Assembly: GCA_033764875.1 (NCBI GenBank)
Contig: JANRIO010000124.1
Location: forward strand, 78,403 to 142,402
Source of the DNA: AWTP1-13 sp033764875
GTDB taxonomy: Bacteria; Pseudomonadota; Alphaproteobacteria; Rhizobiales; Hyphomicrobiaceae
Direction of reading: 5' to 3'
Length of the DNA: 64,000 nt
Part shown: positions 24,992 to 32,958 of the stretch, in pieces
Position numbering within the stretch: position 1 is the stretch's first letter
Layout: each line of letters begins with the position of its first letter
Translations under genes and position numbers: made by a program
Notes under the pieces: model-generated
Told to the model about the DNA's origin: nothing
The model's database searches: none
The model's input: only the letters and a program-made list of their open reading frames with translations

Positions 24992-25420
24992 TCACGCCCT
25001 GAGGCCGTCGGCGAGCGCGCGGAAATAGCCCTCGGCCTCGAGCAGCCGCTCGATGCGCTGGGCGTCCGCGGCTTTCACCGTCTTGAGCACGGGCTCGCGC
25101 CCTGCAATGCCCTCGAGCCGCCTTTTAACGCCAGCGAGTTTGCGTCCGTCAAGGTGATCCTCGAGGGCGGCGACGATGTCCTCGACGTAGCCGGCGATGC
25201 GTCCGAGCTCGCGCACCGCCTCGCGCTCGGCGGCGGCGTTGGCCCCTTTCTCGAGCTTCGCGAAGGCGCCGGCGGCCCGCGCCAGGGTGGCGGCGATCTC
25301 CTCCGCGTAGGCGGCCACCTTCTCCCGCCGCCCGGCTTCGAGCTTGAGCAGGCTTTCCCGCCAGCGCGTGATGGCCTCGGTCAGGCCGAGAAGCTTGATC
25401 GTGTAGTCGATGATCGCCAT
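24992..25420 (-). CDS. helical hypothetical protein
   Basis: A 142-residue, almost entirely alpha-helical protein rich in Ala, Glu, Arg and Lys. There is no signal peptide or membrane segment. Segments such as REKVAAYAEEIAATLARAAG and YVEDIVAALEDHLDGRKLAG suggest a helical bundle or coiled coil. The ATG at 25420 starts AIIDYTIKLLGLTEAITRWR; the longer in-frame start is unlikely. It lies 30 nt upstream of leuD on the same strand and may be co-transcribed. I do not recognise a family. Confidence 0.6.
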   Translation of the reverse strand: MAIIDYTIKLLGLTEAITRWRESLLKLEAGRREKVAAYAEEIAATLARAAGAFAKLEKGANAAAEREAVRELGRIAGYVEDIVAALEDHLDGRKLAGVKRRLEGIAGREPVLKTVKAADAQRIERLLEAEGYFRALADGLRA

Positions 25421-25490
25421 GCCGGGCTTCGCTGGAATGGGCCTTGGGCCAGAGTATGGTGGCACCGACCGCCTGGGGATAGGCCCGGGC

Positions 25491-25994
25491 CTACCTGATG
25501 GAGGGGTCCGCGAAGCACTGCCGCATCAGCTCGCAGCGCCGCGAGCCGGAGAAATGCATGCTGTCGCCTTTCGCAGGTGCGATGAACTTGCACACCTCCT
25601 CCAGGCCGTCGGCCGTGAGCCAGCCCTGCCGCCGCCCGCGCTGCACGGCAAAGCAGTCCGCGGTCTCCTCGTCGGGGCCCCGGAACTGGTGTCCGCACTC
25701 GTGCGCGTGGATCCACAGCTTGACGGCCGTCGAGACCTTGTCGAGCAACCTGGGATTGAGGATCAGGAACCCCGGGTAGGCGGCGCCATAGTCGTCGAGA
25801 TGGTTGTCCATCACGGTCGGGCGCTTGCCGCACACCACCCTCTGCCCGTCGAGCTTGAGCTCGCCCGAGGGCACGATCTGAGCGCCCTTGCCGACCTGGT
25901 TGACGTACTCCTCCGGCGTCGGGCCGGCCGCTGCCGGCTCTGCCAGCACCAGGGCCGCGCACAGGAGCGCGCCTGTAAGCCCTTGTTTGAGCAA
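25491..25994 (-). CDS. exported putative zinc metallopeptidase (HECGH motif)
   Basis: A 167-residue protein with a signal peptide at residues 1-24 (LLKQGLTGALLCAALVLAEP, then AAAG). The motif WIHAHECGHQFRGPDEETAD gives a HExxH zinc-binding pair with a nearby Glu (about residues 100-115), as in zincins. Seven cysteines in the mature part suggest disulfides or extra metal ligands. The likely start is the TTG at 25994, which has GAGGGG about 6 nt upstream and places the signal peptide at the N-terminus; upstream in-frame starts add an arginine-rich tail. Enzyme activity is inferred from the motif alone. The next gene upstream is also a predicted zincin. Confidence 0.65.
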   Translation of the reverse strand: MLKQGLTGALLCAALVLAEPAAAGPTPEEYVNQVGKGAQIVPSGELKLDGQRVVCGKRPTVMDNHLDDYGAAYPGFLILNPRLLDKVSTAVKLWIHAHECGHQFRGPDEETADCFAVQRGRRQGWLTADGLEEVCKFIAPAKGDSMHFSGSRRCELMRQCFADPSIR

Positions 25995-26136
25995 ATCTAT
26001 CCCCTCGTTCCGCCCGACGCAGCGGCACCTGTTGCCAGTTTCGCCCGGCCGCGCCCGGATTTCAACTATCGCTACACGCCCGCGAGCCCCGCTGCCCTCG
26101 CTCGGTGCCGCGACTACGCGTAGAAGCACAAAAACC

Positions 26137-26556
26137 CTACGTCTCCGTTGCCGCTGCCTCGATCGCCTCCATGTCGGCATCCGACAGGCCGAAATGGTGG
26201 CCGATCTCGTGCACCAGCACGTGCGTCACCAGCGCATCGAGCGTCTCCTCCCCGCCCGCCCAGTAGTCGAGCAGCGGCCGCCGGTACAGGAACACCATGT
26301 CCGGCATGCGCGTGATGTCCGTCACGCTCTTCTTGTCGAGGCTCACCCCGTGATAGAGCCCGAGCAGGTCGAACGGGCTCTCGATCCCCAGGCTGTCCAG
26401 CACCTCGTCCGTCGGGAAATCCTCGATCCGGATCACGACGTCCTGCGCCAGCGCCCGGAACTCCTGCGGCAGACGCTCCCAGGCTTTCGCGGCAAGGTCC
26501 TCGAACACCGCGATATCGGGCGCCTTGCGCGGCGCCCAATCGAGATCCTGGCTCAT
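26137..26556 (-). CDS. zincin-like metallopeptidase family protein (PF06262 type)
   Basis: A 139-residue cytosolic protein of the small zincin family once called DUF1025. The conserved core LVTHVLVHEIGHHFGLSDAD (HEIGHH, about residues 113-132) provides the zinc ligands. Upstream are FPTDEVLDSLGIESPFDLLG and LYHGVSLDKKSV, characteristic of the family, and MVFLYRRPLLDYW. There is no signal peptide. Members are widespread in actinobacteria and alphaproteobacteria, and their substrates are unknown to me. The gene starts at ATG 26556 and ends 142 nt before the HECGH-motif protein on the same strand. Confidence 0.9.
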   Translation of the reverse strand: MSQDLDWAPRKAPDIAVFEDLAAKAWERLPQEFRALAQDVVIRIEDFPTDEVLDSLGIESPFDLLGLYHGVSLDKKSVTDITRMPDMVFLYRRPLLDYWAGGEETLDALVTHVLVHEIGHHFGLSDADMEAIEAAATET

Positions 26557-26586
26557 CGAGGCCCAGTCCTCCGGAGTTGACCCAGA

Positions 26587-26901
26587 TCAGGCGACCTTCT
26601 CGATCGCCTCCGGCTCAATATGGGCGGTGACCTGGCTGACGCCAACGACCGCCCGCAGCGCGAACTCGACGAGCTCGGCCGTGCGCGCCGAGACGCCCGC
26701 GAGCCTGAGGTCGACGCTGAGCTCACGCCCGTCCCCATCCTCGCGCGAGGCGTGTACCCTGAGCGGCGTCGTGCCGAGCTTGGCAACGGGCTCGATCAGC
26801 CGCGGCAGCAGCTGCGGGTCGGCGGGGGCGGTGACGAGGAAATAGGCGCGAACGGTCGGGGCGCCGGGCACGTGGCCGGCGTTGGATCGGGCATGCGACA
26901 T
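26587..26901 (-). CDS. small ACT-like hypothetical protein
   Basis: A 104-residue protein. Residues about 15-95 (VRAYFLVTAPADPQLLPRLI, AKLGTTPLRVHASREDGDG, LSVDLRLAGVSARTAELVEF) follow the beta-alpha-beta pattern of an ACT domain, as in the small regulatory subunit of acetolactate synthase (IlvM). No catalytic partner is adjacent, so a role in amino-acid sensing is only a suggestion. The ATG at 26901 was preferred to an in-frame TTG at 26910. It lies 30 nt upstream of the PF06262 zincin on the same strand. Confidence 0.6.
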   Translation of the reverse strand: MSHARSNAGHVPGAPTVRAYFLVTAPADPQLLPRLIEPVAKLGTTPLRVHASREDGDGRELSVDLRLAGVSARTAELVEFALRAVVGVSQVTAHIEPEAIEKVA

Positions 26902-26948
26902 GGGAGGCAAGGTCCTGCGACAGGATGATCAATGCAATGCGCGACGGC

Positions 26949-26977
26949 AAAAAGCCCGGAGCCCTCAGGCCACCGGG
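26949..26977 (-). terminator. intrinsic terminator after the 96-aa hypothetical gene
   Basis: On the minus strand, a stem of CCCGG/CCGGG with an inner GCC/GGC pair (26977-26955) is followed by five T (26953-26949). It lies about 100 nt beyond the stop of the gene at 27077-27367. The stem is imperfect, so strength is uncertain. Confidence 0.5.
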
Positions 26978-27076
26978 GGAATAATTCGCGCAATGATCAC
27001 CAGCTGTGCGTTTGCCATAGCGCCACCGTAGGCACAGACGCGCGGCAGCTCAAGTGCGCCGCGCGCCGCAGGCGGC

Positions 27077-27367
27077 CTATTCCGCGGCTTCCGCGCGGCT
27101 GTGCGCCAGCCGCTCTGCGAGGCTGACGTGCGGCCTCTCGGCAGGGCGGGGCTTCGGCAGGTTGTCTCGCGAGGTCTTGTTGATGTCGATCCCGCGCGAG
27201 TCGATCACCCGCGCCGGGATCCCCGGCTCTGCGAGCCGCACGGCCTTCCTCGGCCGGGGTCGCTCGAGCCGCTCGCGATCGGTGACGAGCCTGATGGCGG
27301 CAAGCTCCAGCTCGATGTCCTCGACTAGGCTCTCAAGCTCGCGGCGGTCGTCCGGTCCGGCACTCAT
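27077..27367 (-). CDS. small hypothetical protein
   Basis: A 96-residue charged protein. Its N-terminal half is an acidic helix (DDRRELESLVEDIELELAAI); the C-terminal half is basic and proline-containing (RPRPRKAVRLAEPGIPARVI, then DSRGIDINKTSRDNLPKPRP). No signal peptide, membrane segment or known domain is visible. The ATG at 27367 excludes a cysteine-rich upstream extension that looks non-coding. It lies between the ACT-like gene and a methyltransferase, with a candidate terminator downstream. The function is unknown. Confidence 0.55.
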   Translation of the reverse strand: MSAGPDDRRELESLVEDIELELAAIRLVTDRERLERPRPRKAVRLAEPGIPARVIDSRGIDINKTSRDNLPKPRPAERPHVSLAERLAHSRAEAAE

Positions 27368-27499
27368 GACGCACACCCTTGGACAGCACGTTTTTCCACA
27401 AGTTACGCACAGCATACAGTGGTTAACGGGCACGCTCCAAGCGTCAATTGCATCACACTTCGGTGTCTGTGGGGCGATGCGGGTGCGCCGCGCCGCGGG

Positions 27500-28297
27500 T
27501 CAGGCCTTGTCGGCGATCAGGATGGCTTCGTCGAGCGTGAACCAGACCACGCCATCCAATGTGCGCGGCTTGAGGAACGCCGCGAGCGCGGGCTTGGCCT
27601 TGGCGAGCATCTCGGCCAGTCGCGCGATCGTGGGCTCGTCGCAGCCCAGCCGCCGCGCCCACGGATCGAACTCCATGTCCTTCGGAATGCGCTCGGCGTG
27701 CCGTACGCTGAAGCCGCAGGCGCCCATCAGGCGCGCCCACTCGCCCATGCCGAGGCAGCGCCCGTGGCTCGGGTCCCTCAGCTTCTCGAAGGCGTTGTAC
27801 GTCGCCGCCGCCTCGGCGAGCTCCGCCTCCGTGAACCCGGGCGTCGATTGCGCGTCGGGAGCGATGTTGTCGATCAGAGCAAAGACCCCGCCCCGCTTCA
27901 GCACGCGCGCGACCTCCGCCACGAACCTCTCCGGGTGCGGGAAATGGTGCGGGGCGATGCGGCTCGTCACCAGCTCGAAGGCGCCGTCGGCGAAGGGCAG
28001 CGCCTCGGCATCGGCCACCGCCGTCTCGAGGTTCTCAAGCCCCCGCTCCTTCGCGAGCTTGTCGGCCTCGGCCAGCATCTCCGTCGTGATGTCGCTGGCG
28101 ATCACGTGCGCCACGTGCGGCGCGAGGGCCGCCGCCGTGTGGCCCGCACCCGTCGCGATGTCGAGCGCGCGCCAGCTCTTTTGCGGCGCCACCAGCTCGA
28201 CGACCCGGGCGAGGCTGGCGCCCTTGGCGTGCACCTGCGACGTGGCATAGGCCGCCGCATGCGCCCCGAACTGCTGCTGCACGAGGGTCTTGGACAT
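27500..28297 (-). CDS. class I SAM-dependent methyltransferase (UbiE/Methyltransf_11 type)
   Basis: A 265-residue methyltransferase. The SAM-binding motif I is in WRALDIATGAGHTAAALAPH (about residues 45-60). Motif II is near AVADAEALPFADGAFELVTS, followed by RIAPHHFPHPERFVAEVARV and LKRGGVFALIDNIAPD. This pattern matches the UbiE-like Methyltransf_11 group. The substrate is unknown. The ATG at 28297 has GGAGGGAG about 9 nt upstream. It lies 41 nt downstream of leuC on the same strand and so may be co-transcribed with it, with no metabolic link to leucine that I can see. Confidence 0.88.
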   Translation of the reverse strand: MSKTLVQQQFGAHAAAYATSQVHAKGASLARVVELVAPQKSWRALDIATGAGHTAAALAPHVAHVIASDITTEMLAEADKLAKERGLENLETAVADAEALPFADGAFELVTSRIAPHHFPHPERFVAEVARVLKRGGVFALIDNIAPDAQSTPGFTEAELAEAAATYNAFEKLRDPSHGRCLGMGEWARLMGACGFSVRHAERIPKDMEFDPWARRLGCDEPTIARLAEMLAKAKPALAAFLKPRTLDGVVWFTLDEAILIADKA

Positions 28298-28338
28298 GGC
28301 GCTGATCTCCCTCCTCGAGCAGGGCGTGCCTCGCCCCC

Positions 28339-29751
28339 TCAGAGCTTGCGTGCGTCCACGAAATGCCCGGCGAGAGCCGCGGCCGCCGCCATCCGCGGCG
28401 AGACCAGGTGCGTCCGCCCGCGATAGCCTTGCCGTCCCTCGAAATTGCGGTTCGAGGTGGAGGCGCAGCGCTGGCCGGGCTTCAGCTGATCGGGGTTCAT
28501 GCCCAGGCACATGGAGCAGCCCGGCTCCCGCCACTGGAAGCCCGCGGCGAGGAAGATCTTGTCGAGCCCCTCGGCCTCCGCCTGCTCCTTCACCAGGCCC
28601 GAGCCCGGCACGATCATCGCGTAGGCCAACCGGTCTGACACCGTCTTGCCCTCGACCACCTTGGCCACCTCGCGCAGGTCCTCGATGCGGCCGTTGGTGC
28701 ACGAGCCGATCCAGATCACGTCGAGCGGGATGTCCTGGATGCGCGTGCCGGCGGCAAGGCCCATGTACTCGAGCGCGCGCGCGGTCTTGGCTCGCTTCGC
28801 CTCGTCGTGGATCTTGGCCGGGTCGGGCACGACGCCGTCGACGGTGGCCACGTCCTCCGGGCTCGTCCCCCAGGTCACGATCGGCGGCAGGTTGGCCGCA
28901 TCGAGCGTGATCACGCTGTCGAAGTGCGCGCCCGCATCCGTGTGCAGCGTCTCCCAGTATCTCATGGCCATGTCCCAGGCCGCGCCCTTGGGCGACTTGG
29001 GCCGGCCCTTGAGGTAGGCGTACGTCAGCTCGTCCGGCGCCACCATGCCGGCGCGCGCGCCGCCCTCGATCGACATGTTGCACACCGTCATGCGGCCTTC
29101 CATGCTGAGGCCGCGGATCGCCTCGCCGTCGTACTCGATGACGTGTCCCGTGCCGCCGGCCGTGCCGATCTTGCCGATGATGGCGAGGATGATGTCCTTC
29201 GCACCCACGCCCGCCGGCGGCGTCCCGTTGACGGTGACGCGCATGTTCTTGGCCTTCTTCTGCGTCAGCGTCTGGGTGGCGAGCACGTGCTCCACCTCGC
29301 TGGTGCCGATGCCGTGCGCCAGCGCGCCGAACGCGCCGTGCGTCGAGGTATGGCTGTCGCCGCACACGATGGTCGTGCCGGGCAGTGTGAAGCCCTGCTC
29401 CGGCCCGATCACGTGCACGATGCCCTGCCGCACGTCGAGCTCACTATAATACTCGATGCCGAACTCGGCGGCGTTCTTGGCGAGCGTCTCGACCTGGATG
29501 CGGCTTTCCTCGTCCGCGATGCCCTTGCGGCGGTCGGAGGTCGGCACGTTGTGGTCGACCACGGCCAGCGTCTTGGACGGCGCCCGCACCTTGCGGCCGG
29601 TCATGCGCAGCCCCTCGAAGGCCTGCGGGCTCGTCACCTCGTGCACGAGATGGCGGTCGATGTAGAGGATGCAGGTGCCGTCGTCCTGGCGCGCCACGAC
29701 GTGGTCGTCGAAGATCTTGTCGTAGAGGGTTTTTGCTTGGGCGTTGGCCAT
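28339..29751 (-). CDS. leuC: 3-isopropylmalate dehydratase large subunit
   Basis: LeuC (470 aa) is the aconitase-like [4Fe-4S] subunit of isopropylmalate isomerase in leucine synthesis. Cluster cysteines are seen in WIGSCTNGRIEDLR (about residue 350) and EPGCSMCLGMNPDQ (about 410-413). Other signatures are CGDSHTSTHGAFGALAHGIG, IGTAGGTGHVIEYDG and NRNFEGRQGYRGRTHLVSPR. The start is ATG 29751. Upstream, a terminator at 29824-29851 separates it from the trxB-lysR transcript, so leuC needs its own promoter in the 70-nt gap. Its partner leuD lies 3.4 kb downstream on the same strand. Confidence 0.98.
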   Translation of the reverse strand: MANAQAKTLYDKIFDDHVVARQDDGTCILYIDRHLVHEVTSPQAFEGLRMTGRKVRAPSKTLAVVDHNVPTSDRRKGIADEESRIQVETLAKNAAEFGIEYYSELDVRQGIVHVIGPEQGFTLPGTTIVCGDSHTSTHGAFGALAHGIGTSEVEHVLATQTLTQKKAKNMRVTVNGTPPAGVGAKDIILAIIGKIGTAGGTGHVIEYDGEAIRGLSMEGRMTVCNMSIEGGARAGMVAPDELTYAYLKGRPKSPKGAAWDMAMRYWETLHTDAGAHFDSVITLDAANLPPIVTWGTSPEDVATVDGVVPDPAKIHDEAKRAKTARALEYMGLAAGTRIQDIPLDVIWIGSCTNGRIEDLREVAKVVEGKTVSDRLAYAMIVPGSGLVKEQAEAEGLDKIFLAAGFQWREPGCSMCLGMNPDQLKPGQRCASTSNRNFEGRQGYRGRTHLVSPRMAAAAALAGHFVDARKL

Positions 29752-29823
29752 GGCGGGCAGGCTCCCTGGTGCGTCTTGCCGCTGTCATAGCGAGCCCGCC
29801 GCGCGCCGCCAACCCCGCAGGGC

Positions 29824-29851
29824 AAAAAGAAAGCCGGGCGCAAGGCCCGGC
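29824..29851 (-). terminator. intrinsic terminator between lysR and leuC
   Basis: On the minus strand, GCCGGGC-CTTGC-GCCCGGC (29851-29833) is followed by TTTCTTTTT (29832-29824). The 7-bp stem is pure G/C. It ends any transcript running from trxB-lysR, or a separate small RNA, before leuC. Confidence 0.75.
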
Positions 29852-29940
29852 CTTAAAGTGGTTTCACGCCACCCGTGTGGGTGGTTGAAGGCGTCGAAGG
29901 GAGGTAGAAGCCTTCACGAGCTGTCCGTCACAGCTGCGTG
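29824..29940 (-). ncRNA. candidate structured small RNA or 3'UTR upstream of leuC
   Basis: Between the lysR stop and the terminator the minus strand carries three further hairpins in succession. These are AGCTGT-GACGG-ACAGCT (29935-29919), GAAGG...CCTTC with a pyrimidine-rich loop (about 29915-29894), and CCACCC-ACAC-GGGTGG (29884-29869). No coding frame fits. It could be an independent small RNA with an exposed CCTCCC stretch, or the processed 3'UTR of lysR. The 5' end was not identified. Confidence 0.3.
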
Positions 29941-30048
29941 CATAACATCAGGCGCGGCTGGTCCTGGGAATGCTCCGGCGGGCATTGGAGCCATGCGTGC
30001 CTGCATGGCTTGCCCGTAAGCCTCCTGTCAGGCGCCCGCTGCCGGTGC

Positions 30049-30939
30049 TCAGAACTTCCACTGCCGCGCCTTCGAGACCATGAAGTCGCGGAACACCTGC
30101 ACCTTCTTGGCCGTCTTCAGCTCTTCCGGATAGACGAAGTAGATCTGGATGCTGGGCAGCTCTGCCTCGCGCAGCACGGGCACCAGCTCGCTCTCCTCCT
30201 CCGTCAGGTAATCGGGGATGAGCCCGATGCCGATGCCGGCGAGGATGGCGTACTTCATGGCGAGCACGCTGTTGGCGGCGAAGGCCGGCTTGCGCGGCGG
30301 CTTGCCGTCCAGGCCCGCCGTCTCCAGCGCCCGCACGGCCGACAAGTGCGCCGCCGGCGTGCCGCTGTAGGAGATGATCGGGTGCCCGTCGAGCGCCTCG
30401 ATCGACTGCGGTGCGCCGTAGCGCCGCACGTAGTGCGTCGAGGCGTAGGCATGGATCTTCATGTTGAACAGCGGCCGCCGGATCAGGTCGCTCTGCTGCG
30501 GCTCGCTGGTCCAGATGGCGACGTCGGCGGCCCGCATGGCGATGGCGATCTGCTCGTCAGACAGGATCAGCTCGACGCGGATGTCGGGGTAGAGCTCCAG
30601 GAACTCCCGCAGGCGTTGCGTCACCCACACCGTGCCGAGGCCGATGGGGGCGGTGATCCTGAGGTCGCCGGTGGGCTTGGTGGTGGTGTCGGTGAGCAGC
30701 GTCTCCGCCGTCGACAGCTTGCCCATGATCTCGCTGGCCGTCGAGAACAGCATCTCGCCCTGCTCGGTGAGCACGAGTCCCCGCGCGTGCCGGTGAAACA
30801 GCGAGACCTTGAGCTCCTTCTCCAGGGCCGAAACCTGCCGGCTCACGGCGGATTGGCTCATGCGCAGGGCTTCGCCCGCGTGCGTGAAGCTGCCGGCCTC
30901 GGCGGCGGCGTGGAAAATTCTCAGCTTGTCCCAGTCCAT
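30049..30939 (-). CDS. LysR-family transcriptional regulator
   Basis: A 296-residue LysR-type regulator. The N-terminal helix-turn-helix is LRIFHAAAEAGSFTHAGEAL, then RMSQSAVSRQVSALEKELKV (about residues 6-45). The co-inducer domain follows, starting TGDLRITAPIGLGTVWVTQR. It starts 42 nt after the trxB stop on the same strand and is probably co-transcribed with trxB. A thioredoxin-reductase link suggests a redox or general role, but the effector is not evident. An intrinsic terminator about 200 nt downstream closes the unit. Confidence 0.95.
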   Translation of the reverse strand: MDWDKLRIFHAAAEAGSFTHAGEALRMSQSAVSRQVSALEKELKVSLFHRHARGLVLTEQGEMLFSTASEIMGKLSTAETLLTDTTTKPTGDLRITAPIGLGTVWVTQRLREFLELYPDIRVELILSDEQIAIAMRAADVAIWTSEPQQSDLIRRPLFNMKIHAYASTHYVRRYGAPQSIEALDGHPIISYSGTPAAHLSAVRALETAGLDGKPPRKPAFAANSVLAMKYAILAGIGIGLIPDYLTEEESELVPVLREAELPSIQIYFVYPEELKTAKKVQVFRDFMVSKARQWKF

Positions 30940-30981
30940 AAGGTGTGTCGTTCGTTGCGAAGGCGGTGCTTCGGATTTCTG

Positions 30982-31947
30982 TTACTCCGCAGCCTTCGCT
31001 GCGATCTCGAGTTTGGCGAGGTAGCGCTCGGCCTCGAGCGCGGCCATGCAGCCCATGCCCGCGGCCGTCACCGCCTGGCGGAACACCTCGTCCTTGACGT
31101 CGCCGGCGGCGAACACGCCGGGAATGTCCGTGGCGGTCGAATCCGGCGCCGTGACCAGGTAGCCCGACGGCGTCGTCTTGAGCTGGCCCTTGAACAGCTC
31201 CGTCGCCGGCGCATGCCCGATGGCGATGAAGATGCCGTCGACGGCGATATCCTGCGTCGCGCCCGTCTTCATGTTCTTCAGGCGCGCGCCCGTGACCGAG
31301 CGCGGCGGTCCCTCGGACCCGATCACGGTCTCCAGCGTCGTGTCCCAGATCACCTCGACCTTGGGATTGGAGAACAGCCGGTCCTGCATGATCTTCTCGG
31401 CACGGAAGCTGTCGCGCCGGTGCACCACCGTCACCTTGCGCGCGAAGTTGGTCAGGAACAGCGCCTCCTCGACGGCCGTGTTGCCGCCGCCGATCACGGC
31501 CACCGCCTTGCCCTTGTAGAAGAAGCCGTCGCAGGTGGCGCAGGCCGACACGCCGAAGCCCTTGAAGGCCTCCTCGGAGGCAAGCCCGAGCCAGCGCGCC
31601 TGGGCGCCCGTGCAGATGATGAGCACGTCGCAGGTATAGACGTCGCCCGAATCTCCCTCGAGCCGGAACGGCCGCCGGCCGAGCTCGGCCTTGACGATCT
31701 GGTCCATGACGAACTGCGTGCCGACATGCTCGGCCTGGGCGTGCATCTGCTCCATCAGCCACGGGCCCTGGATGGCGGAGGCAAAGCCGGGGAAGTTCTC
31801 GACGTCGGTCGTGATCGTCATCTGCCCGCCCGGCTGCGGTCCCTGGATGACCACGGGCTTGAGCATGGCGCGCGCCGCATAGATCGCTGCCGTGTAGCCG
31901 GCCGGGCCCGAGCCGAGGATGATGACCTTGTGATGCTGGACAGTCAT
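30982..31947 (-). CDS. trxB: thioredoxin-disulfide reductase
   Basis: TrxB (321 aa) is the NADPH-dependent flavoenzyme that reduces thioredoxin in the cytosol. The FAD motif is VIILGSGPAGYTAAIYAARA, the redox-active pair is in SACATCDGFFYKGK (CATC, about residues 140-143), the NADPH motif is VIGGGNTAVEEALFL, and the FAD-binding end is GVFAAGDVKDEVFRQAVTAA. The ATG at 31947 gives the family length; in-frame upstream ATGs would add a non-conserved leader. It heads a trxB-lysR unit. Confidence 0.97.
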   Translation of the reverse strand: MTVQHHKVIILGSGPAGYTAAIYAARAMLKPVVIQGPQPGGQMTITTDVENFPGFASAIQGPWLMEQMHAQAEHVGTQFVMDQIVKAELGRRPFRLEGDSGDVYTCDVLIICTGAQARWLGLASEEAFKGFGVSACATCDGFFYKGKAVAVIGGGNTAVEEALFLTNFARKVTVVHRRDSFRAEKIMQDRLFSNPKVEVIWDTTLETVIGSEGPPRSVTGARLKNMKTGATQDIAVDGIFIAIGHAPATELFKGQLKTTPSGYLVTAPDSTATDIPGVFAAGDVKDEVFRQAVTAAGMGCMAALEAERYLAKLEIAAKAAE

Positions 31948-32100
31948 GGGGAGCCGTTGAGGGAGTGCCATGGATGCGTGTGGGGGGCGCAAGCGGAACG
32001 AACGCGGAACACGCGCCGGATCCCCGTCTATAAAGACCTTGCCACGCCTGCGGTCAATGCATAGCTCGCCGGCGCGGGTCGATTGGGGCCAAGGTCCGGA

Positions 32101-32889
32101 TCAAATCAATTTGAGGGCCTTGAAGCTCGCATGGCCCTGGCGGCCCACGATGATGTGGTCGTGGACCACGATGCCGAGCGGCCTTGCAGCGGCAACGATC
32201 AGGGCCGTCATGTCGATGTCGGCACGCGACGGCGCCGGGTCGCCGGACGGATGGTTGTGCACCAATATGATGGCGCTCGAGGCATGCTCAAGGGCTCGCT
32301 TGACCACCTCGCGCACGTAGACCGGCGTGTGGTCGACCGTGCCCTTCTGCTGGACCTCGTCGGCAATGAGCCGGTTTTTCTTATCCAGAAATAGAATGCG
32401 GAACTGTTCCTGCGCCTCGTAGCCCATGCTTGCCCGGCAGTAATCGAGCACGCTCTGCCAGGTGCCGAGCACCGGCCGGTTCATCACCGCCTCGCGCATC
32501 AGCCGCAGGGCGGCAGCGCGCATCACCTTGATCTGGGTGACCGCGGCCTCGCCGACGCCCTCCACCTCCTTCAGCCGCTCGGGCGCAGCGCTCAGCACCT
32601 CGGCGAAGCTGCCGAAGCGGCTGATCAGGCGCTTGGCGACCGGCTTGGTGTCCTGGCGTGGGATGGCGGCGAACAGGGCGAGCTCGAGCAGCTCGTAGTC
32701 GGCGAAGGCGTCGGGTCCGGCGGCGAGGAAGCGCTTGCGCAGCCTGTCCCGGTGCCCGGCGTGCGGGCTGCCCGGGCGGGGCTCCCGGGCCGGCCCGCTT
32801 GCGCCTCGGCCTGGCTCCGCGCCGGCATCCAGGAGCGGCAGCGGCGGCTCGAGGTTGAGCCCCTTGTCCTTGAGAGCGCCGCGCGCCAT
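32101..32889 (-). CDS. radC: RadC/MPN+ domain protein (JAMM metalloprotease-like)
   Basis: A 262-residue RadC-family protein. An N-terminal helix-hairpin-helix region includes FGSFAEVLSAAPERLKEVEG and VGEAAVTQIK (about residues 90-125). The MPN+/JAMM zinc motif is LVHNHPSGDPAPSRADIDMT (HxH...SxxD, about residues 213-228). The N-terminal 45 residues are proline/glycine-rich and probably disordered. Despite its name, RadC is not firmly shown to act in recombination repair. It lies 69 nt downstream of map on the same strand, the usual rhizobial map-radC order. Confidence 0.95.
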   Translation of the reverse strand: MARGALKDKGLNLEPPLPLLDAGAEPGRGASGPAREPRPGSPHAGHRDRLRKRFLAAGPDAFADYELLELALFAAIPRQDTKPVAKRLISRFGSFAEVLSAAPERLKEVEGVGEAAVTQIKVMRAAALRLMREAVMNRPVLGTWQSVLDYCRASMGYEAQEQFRILFLDKKNRLIADEVQQKGTVDHTPVYVREVVKRALEHASSAIILVHNHPSGDPAPSRADIDMTALIVAAARPLGIVVHDHIIVGRQGHASFKALKLI

Positions 32890-32958
32890 CGGGTCAACTC
32901 ACGCCATCCAACGCCACGAAGTATGCGAGCTGCAGTATGCGAGGGTGCCGGGCCGGTC

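Noticed and set aside
29940..30030. A 30-codon minus-strand ORF (MQARMAPMPAGAFPG...) as a leuC leader peptide
   Set aside because: It has no leucine codons, so classical leu attenuation is excluded, and the AGGAGG is too far from the ATG.
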